Made by a program: the position numbers and the translations under genes. From NCBI GenBank assembly GCA_002391065.1, contig DGRP01000008.1, forward strand, positions 1-64,000: 64,000 nucleotides of DNA. Reading direction: 5' to 3'. Each line of letters starts with the position of its first letter. Positions within the stretch are counted from its first letter, which is position 1. The stretch is from Ruminococcus sp. UBA4385 (GTDB taxonomy: Bacteria > Bacillota_A > Clostridia > Oscillospirales > Ruminococcaceae). This document shows positions 59,723-64,000 of the stretch, piece after piece. The notes under the pieces were generated by a model that worked only from the letters and a program-made list of their open reading frames with translations, was not told the DNA's origin and ran no database searches.

Positions 59723-60772
59723 ATGAGCGATAACGAAGAGTTTAACGAGAACAACAACATAGAAAGCGTAAATGAAGCCGAGCTCAAGGCTTACGTTGAG
59801 GAGCTTAAAACTGCAAGAATGCGTAATCTGTACATCGGAAGTATCTTTATTGTGCTTGCGATAATACTGATTGCGTGTCTTGTGTTTTTCTTCAATATCG
59901 AAACAATACAGATCGAGGGCATTACCCTCTACGGCGATGAGCAGATACAGGTAGTGGGCGGCGTGCAAAACGGTCAGAACCTTATAAGGCTCGATACCGA
60001 TGTGGTTGAGGAAAGACTTAAAAATAACCTCGTTTATATCGAGGACGTAAAGGTACAGCAGAAGCTCCCCTCTACCCTTGTGATAACCTGCACAGAGGCC
60101 GAAAAAGCCGTTGACATTGAGGAAAGCGGTTCGTACTACGTTATATCCTCCTCGGGCAAGGTGCTTGAGCAGAGCGCTCAGCCGACAGGGAAAATACCCG
60201 TAATCAAGGGCTTTGAGCTTAAAAGCAAAACCCCCGGAGAAGAGCTTGCCTCAAAGGATTCTCTGAAAACCGATATACTCAGTCAGCTTCTTGCCGGCAT
60301 TCAGGATAACCACTATAAGAGAATTACCTACATTGATATGAGTGACCGTTCAGATATAAAAATCCTCTATGATGAGCGTATCGAGATAAGGCTCGGAAGC
60401 TCCGTTGATATAGAGTCGAAGCTCACTCAGATAAAGGCTGTCATCGACAGGCAGAGAGATGACTATGAGGGTACTATCATCTACAATAGTATAGAAAGCG
60501 GTATCTCCGCTATCCCTAAGGAGAAAGACTTTCCTGTGATCCCTGTTCAGGCTGATGCCGACAGCTCTTCATCTGCCGAGGACGAAACCTCGCAGGCACA
60601 GACAGATGCAGGCACTCAGGAGGAGTTCCCCGCCGACAACAATACCGACGGCTGGCAGACCGACGACGGTACAGCCCTGAATGACGGCTGGCAGGACGGT
60701 ACCGCCGATAATACATGGCAGGACAACGGTGACTATAATTGGCAGACGGATTATACAGAGCAGGGCTGGTAA
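59723..60772 (+). CDS. ftsQ: FtsQ/DivIB with acidic Trp-Gln tail
   Basis: 349-residue bitopic divisome protein. Acidic cytoplasmic N-terminus (1-33), membrane helix (about 36-57), then a POTRA domain beginning FNIETIQIEGITLYGDEQI and a beta domain (about 120-262) with the LPSTLVITCTEAEKAV segment. Residues about 275-349 form an extra acidic tail with WQ at 311, 323, 332 and 340 and a final GW, separated by Asp, Asn, Thr and Gly. The tail is outside the membrane and not part of standard FtsQ/DivIB. Last gene before the ftsZ promoter. Confidence 0.9.
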   Translation: MSDNEEFNENNNIESVNEAELKAYVEELKTARMRNLYIGSIFIVLAIILIACLVFFFNIETIQIEGITLYGDEQIQVVGGVQNGQNLIRLDTDVVEERLKNNLVYIEDVKVQQKLPSTLVITCTEAEKAVDIEESGSYYVISSSGKVLEQSAQPTGKIPVIKGFELKSKTPGEELASKDSLKTDILSQLLAGIQDNHYKRITYIDMSDRSDIKILYDERIEIRLGSSVDIESKLTQIKAVIDRQRDDYEGTIIYNSIESGISAIPKEKDFPVIPVQADADSSSSAEDETSQAQTDAGTQEEFPADNNTDGWQTDDGTALNDGWQDGTADNTWQDNGDYNWQTDYTEQGW

Positions 60773-60866
60773 GTCGAAAAACTGTATAAGTTGTACAAAT
60801 TTTCGGTCAGATATCGTCGTTTAATGAATAATTAATAAAAATTTTATGTGGTCAGGGTAATACCTC

Positions 60867-60903
60867 TTTACATTTTGACGAAAATGTGATAATATATTAT
60901 TGT
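60867..60903 (+). promoter_or_regulatory. Overlapping promoters before ftsZ
   Basis: Two overlapping candidates: TTTACA-17-TAATAT (60867-60895) and TTGACG-17-TATTGT (60875-60903), about 110 bases before ftsZ. They give ftsZ transcription independent of the long cluster. Confidence 0.65.
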
Positions 60904-61009
60904 ATCGCTTTGTGTCCCTTTGTGTGCATAAGCATATCAAAGCAGGAACAAAAAGGAAGTCTGTATATATATAGAAGACGTAAAAATACGTTATGGGAGG
61001 ACGTTCATT

Positions 61010-62158
61010 ATGAGTTATGAGTTCGTAGAAGAGCCTGTGATCGGAGCTAAGATCAAAGTAATCGGTGTCGGCGGCGGCGGCGGAAACGCACTTAATTGTA
61101 TCGCTGCAGCAGGTATCGAAGGAAATGTTGAGTACATAGCTGTTAATACCGATATACAGGCACTCAAAAAGTCAAATGCTACAAGACAGATCCAGATCGG
61201 CGCAAAGCTGACTCACGGTCTCGGTGCAGGCGCAAAGCCTGAGATAGGCGAGGCTTCTGCTCAGGAGAGCAGAGATGAGATCGCTGAGGCTATCGCTGAT
61301 GCTGATATGGTATTTATAACCGCAGGTATGGGCGGCGGCACAGGTACAGGAGCTGCTCCCGTTGTTGCTGAGATCGCTCAGTCACTTGATAAGCTCACTA
61401 TCGCAGTTGTTACAAAGCCCTTCAAGTTTGAGGGTGCCAAGAAGATGGAGAGAGCCGAAAAGGGTATCGAGGCTCTGACCAATAACGTTGATGCTCTCAT
61501 CGTTATTCCTAACCAGAACCTTATCACAAATGAGATGCGCCTTACAATGAAGCAGTCCTATGCTATTGCTGATGACGTGCTCAAGACTGACGTTATCGCT
61601 ATTGCTGAGATAATCACAAGACATGATGACATCAACGTTGACTTTGCTGACGTTACCACTATCCTCAAGAACGCAGGAAGAGCTCATATCGCTCTTGGCC
61701 ACGGCGAGGGCAAGGATAAGGTTGCTGATATTATTTCTCAGGTTGTAGCTTCAGACCTGCTTGAGACATCTATCACAGGCGCAAGAAGACTTATCGTAAA
61801 TGTAACAATGAGCGAGGATCTTCTTATCAGCGACATGGATGAGCTTACCGCAGCTATCGCAGATGCTGCTGATGAGGGCGCTGAGATAATCTTCGGTAAC
61901 GGTACGGATCCCGATTCCAAGGACAGCATGGACGTTACAGTTATTGCCGCTGACTTTATTGACAGAGGCGACCAGCCTGTTGCTGAGCAGCCCGCAAGAC
62001 CTTTTACTTCAAGCTTCGCACCTAATGCAGGTGATGCTGCTGCAAGAAAGGCCGCTGATGCTAAGGCAGATGCAGAGGCTATGCAGAGAGCAGGGGTTAA
62101 GGCTGCAGGAAATACTGATTATTACGACGATATCTTCAATATTTTCAAGAATAAATAA
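61010..62158 (+). CDS. ftsZ: Cell division GTPase FtsZ
   Basis: 382-residue tubulin homologue forming the division ring. GTP-binding IGVGGGGGNALN, tubulin signature GMGGGTGTGAAPVV, and the T7 loop NVDFADVTTIL are intact. The Ala/Asp-rich linker (about 325-368) leads to the C-terminal end YYDDIFNIFKNK, which replaces the usual DIPAFLRRK-type peptide that recruits FtsA and SepF. ftsA is not in the cluster. GGGAGG precedes the ATG. Confidence 0.97.
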   Translation: MSYEFVEEPVIGAKIKVIGVGGGGGNALNCIAAAGIEGNVEYIAVNTDIQALKKSNATRQIQIGAKLTHGLGAGAKPEIGEASAQESRDEIAEAIADADMVFITAGMGGGTGTGAAPVVAEIAQSLDKLTIAVVTKPFKFEGAKKMERAEKGIEALTNNVDALIVIPNQNLITNEMRLTMKQSYAIADDVLKTDVIAIAEIITRHDDINVDFADVTTILKNAGRAHIALGHGEGKDKVADIISQVVASDLLETSITGARRLIVNVTMSEDLLISDMDELTAAIADAADEGAEIIFGNGTDPDSKDSMDVTVIAADFIDRGDQPVAEQPARPFTSSFAPNAGDAAARKAADAKADAEAMQRAGVKAAGNTDYYDDIFNIFKNK

Positions 62159-62178
62159 GTTCGTAACCGGATTTTACG

Positions 62179-62204
62179 GGCGGATCGTAAGCGGTCCGCC
62201 TTTT
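62179..62204 (+). terminator. Hairpin after ftsZ
   Basis: 8-bp stem (62179-62186 with 62193-62200, one T-G pair), four Ts. The remaining gap to the DivIVA gene is AT-rich and carries two promoters. Confidence 0.6.
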
Positions 62205-62290
62205 CACACCTCTTGCGCGAAAACGTTTTCAGAAAATCCGTGATAGTTTTTGAAAATTTCAGAAAAAAAGAAATTTTTTCGTTAAATCCC

Positions 62291-62319
62291 TTGAAATTTT
62301 CTTAGTTTTTTGATATAAT
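62291..62319 (+). promoter_or_regulatory. Distal promoter of the DivIVA gene
   Basis: TTGAAA (62291-62296), 17-bp spacer, TATAAT (62314-62319). Confidence 0.75.
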
Positions 62320-62414
62320 AGTTATGGTCAAAAACAGCAGACTTGGCATTTTGAATAAAATAATTAAACAAATTTGTACGGAATAATGAAATTTATTAAA
62401 AGTGTACATTTCTG

Positions 62415-62443
62415 TTGAAAAAAATAAACTTTTATAGTATAAT
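62415..62443 (+). promoter_or_regulatory. Proximal promoter of the DivIVA gene
   Basis: TTGAAA (62415-62420), 17-bp spacer, TATAAT (62438-62443). Same hexamers and spacer length as the distal promoter 124 bases upstream. Confidence 0.8.
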
Positions 62444-62476
62444 TATATTAATATAAAAATTTTGGGAGGAATCGCT

Positions 62477-63496
62477 ATGGCAAGTAATGGATATTTAAGA
62501 ACGGTAAGAGTCGGCGGCTTCGATAAGCAGGACGTTCTGGCTTATGTTGACGACCTTACATCAAAGATTTATAATCTTGAGACTAAAGTAAAGGATCAGG
62601 AGGAAACTATTGAGCGTCTCGAAAAACAGAGTGAGAACGTTCAGCAGGGTGACTTCGAGGGAAAAAAGGAGCTTGAGGATAAGCTCGAGGCTGCTAATGC
62701 TAAGCTTGAAGATGCTAACAAGAAGAATGCTGAGCTTATGGCAAGCACAGATACAATGAAGGTTCGTATTGCTGACTATGAGCAGCAGGTTTCCGAGAAG
62801 GACGCTGAGATCGAGAAGCAGAATCAGGAGATCGAGGACCTGAAGGAAAAGCTTGAGCAGGCTGAGGCTAATGCAGGCTCGGCAAGCGCTACTCCGAACT
62901 TCGATATCGGAAGCGTGTTCATTGAGGCTCAGAATACTGCTAATAAGGTAGTTGCTGAGGCTAAGAAGGCTGCTAAGCAGATGGAAGACGAGACCAAGCA
63001 GATGCAGGATCAGATTATTGCTGATGCTAATGCTCAGGCTCAGAAGACTGTAAGCGATGCTCAGGCAAGAGCTGATGAGGACAGAGCTTCTGCTGACGCT
63101 TATGCTGCAAGCACTAAGGCTGAGGCTGACAAGTATGCTCAGGAGCAGACAGTTGAGGCTGACAACTATGCTGAGGAGACCAGAACTGCCGCTGACAGAG
63201 ATGCTGCTGCTAAGCTCGCTGAGGCTAAGAAGAATGCTGATGATATGAACTTCCAGGCCAGGAAGGAAGCAGAGCAGATCGTTGAGAAGGCTAAGAATGA
63301 TGCCGCTAATATCAGATCTGAGTCGGCTGATATCAGAAACAAGGTTAAGACACAGTTTACATCACTTAATGATACCGTACAGCAGCTTGTTACAACCCTG
63401 AATGACCTGTACGGAAACAGCATTGGTGCTGTTAATAATGCAAGAGATCTTATTGATGACGGTCTTTCTCTTGTAGAAGATGCTGAGCAGGAATAA
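62477..63496 (+). CDS. DivIVA-domain coiled-coil protein
   Basis: 339-residue cytoplasmic protein. N-terminal DivIVA lipid-binding motif (YLRTVRVGGFDKQDVLAYVDDL) followed by long coiled coils (about 40-125 and 160-300) rich in Ala, Glu, Lys and Asp, and a short C-terminal segment. DivIVA proteins sense negative membrane curvature at septa and poles and recruit partners there. ATG at 62477 follows GGGAGGA by six bases; an upstream TTG (62462) is discarded. The location right after ftsZ supports a division or polar role. Codon use is strongly biased to GCT, GAG, AAG, so it is probably highly expressed. Confidence 0.88.
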   Translation: MASNGYLRTVRVGGFDKQDVLAYVDDLTSKIYNLETKVKDQEETIERLEKQSENVQQGDFEGKKELEDKLEAANAKLEDANKKNAELMASTDTMKVRIADYEQQVSEKDAEIEKQNQEIEDLKEKLEQAEANAGSASATPNFDIGSVFIEAQNTANKVVAEAKKAAKQMEDETKQMQDQIIADANAQAQKTVSDAQARADEDRASADAYAASTKAEADKYAQEQTVEADNYAEETRTAADRDAAAKLAEAKKNADDMNFQARKEAEQIVEKAKNDAANIRSESADIRNKVKTQFTSLNDTVQQLVTTLNDLYGNSIGAVNNARDLIDDGLSLVEDAEQE

Positions 63497-63500
63497 TACC

Positions 63501-64000
63501 GTGGCTGAAATTTTAAGAGTTAATGCGCAGGAGCTTGGGGCTGTCAGTCCCGAGCTCCGCTGTGGTGATAAGATATTGCTGAGCGGTACAGTTTATACCG
63601 CAAGAGATGCGGCTCATAAGAGATTTGCAGCTTTGCTTGATGAGGGTAAGGAGCTTCCGATACCTCTTAAAGGGGCTGTGATTTACTATGCCGGGCCGAC
63701 ACCTGCTCCCGAAGGCAGACCGATAGGTTCGTGCGGACCGACAACCTCGGGCAGAATGGACAGGTTTGCGCCAAGGCTTTTAGACCTTGGTCTGGCAGGA
63801 ATGATAGGCAAGGGCGAGCGCTCTAAAGAAGTAAGAGATGCGGTAGTCAGGAACAAGGCTGTGTATCTGTGTGCTGTGGGCGGTGCGGGCGCACTGGCTT
63901 GCAAGTGCATAACCTCATGCGAGGTGGTAGCCTTTGACGATCTGGGATGTGAGTCAGTAAAGAAGCTTACGGTGGAGGACTTCCCTCTTGTGGTGGCTGA
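63501..64000 (+). CDS. Fumarate hydratase (class I) beta-type subunit, N-terminal part
   Basis: Runs off the right edge; 166 codons visible. Iron-sulfur hydro-lyase subunit converting fumarate and malate (or tartrate). Motifs: GDKILLSGTVYTARDAAHKRF, IYYAGPTPAPEGRPIGSCGPTTSGRMD (in parts), GMIGKGERS, YLCAVGGAGAL. A GTG start at 63501 follows AGCAGGA and comes four bases after the DivIVA stop codon. The alpha subunit gene should be near, outside the window. L-tartrate dehydratase beta is the main alternative. Confidence 0.85.
   Translation, partial: MAEILRVNAQELGAVSPELRCGDKILLSGTVYTARDAAHKRFAALLDEGKELPIPLKGAVIYYAGPTPAPEGRPIGSCGPTTSGRMDRFAPRLLDLGLAGMIGKGERSKEVRDAVVRNKAVYLCAVGGAGALACKCITSCEVVAFDDLGCESVKKLTVEDFPLVVA

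Noticed and set aside
1..64000. tRNA, rRNA, CRISPR arrays, transposases and phage genes
   Set aside because: Looked for in all intergenic regions; no cloverleaf, regular spacer-repeat array, integrase or transposase motif was seen.

Overview
The window is a chromosomal segment of a low-to-moderate GC, Gram-positive, endospore-lineage anaerobe that degrades plant glycans, most like a Ruminococcus or close relative (Oscillospiraceae). Supporting signs seen here: a cellobiose phosphorylase, a GH5 endoglucanase with fibronectin type III modules, large sugar ABC transporters, NfnAB and acetate kinase (fermentative energy metabolism), SpoVG and SpoVAC, an m-DAP type MurE, AGGAGG ribosome sites with frequent GTG/TTG starts, and promoters of the form TTGNNN-17-TATAAT. 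No tRNA, rRNA, CRISPR array, prophage or insertion sequence was found. Species assignment is inference.

Layout. 1-2.7 kb: 3' end of cellobiose phosphorylase, an orphan type IV prepilin-like gene, spoVG (minus). 2.7-4 kb: rplJ-rplL behind an L10 leader and attenuator. 4-7.5 kb (minus): tmcAL, a small membrane protein, a secreted papain-like protease. 7.7-13 kb (plus): ackA, a GH25 lipoprotein, nfnA-nfnB, yajC. 13-16.8 kb: purine nucleoside phosphorylase with an MTA/SAH deaminase, a GT2 glycosyltransferase, a YfcE-type phosphoesterase. 16.9-18.3 kb: three small unknown genes converging on spoVAC. 18.5 kb: an unknown lipoprotein. 19.5-33.1 kb (minus): a ten-gene transport island. 33.6-36 kb: HtrA-type protease and a zinc-ribbon membrane protein. 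36-38 kb (minus) and 40.5-42.2 kb (plus): two ABC-2 ATPase/permease pairs flanking the GH5 enzyme. 42.4-45.9 kb (minus): rqcH, Nif3-like, trmK, a DUF1858 protein. 46.7-62.2 kb (plus): the division and cell wall cluster mraZ-rsmH-ftsL-PBP-murE-murF-mraY-like-ftsW-murG-unknown-murA-ftsQ-ftsZ, followed by a DivIVA protein and the start of a fumarase beta-type subunit.

How the parts work together. The GH5 enzyme would release cello-oligosaccharides; cellobiose phosphorylase splits cellobiose phosphorolytically; acetate kinase and NfnAB belong to the downstream fermentation and redox balance. The transport island is the most unusual region: two MalF/MalG-type permease pairs, one very large substrate-binding protein without a clear lipobox, a membrane-anchored propeller/TPR protein, a Yip1 membrane protein and a DUF5696 protein, preceded not by a MalK/MsmX ATPase but by two short LolD/MacB-type ATPases, one carrying a C-terminal AbrB-like domain. 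The division cluster is also atypical: murD is absent from its usual place, the mraY-position gene has several catalytic acidic residues changed, an uncharacterised bitopic protein lies between murG and murA, and FtsQ has an acidic Trp-Gln tail. The mraZ promoter carries a series of GTG boxes with 10-bp periodicity that fits a MraZ operator.
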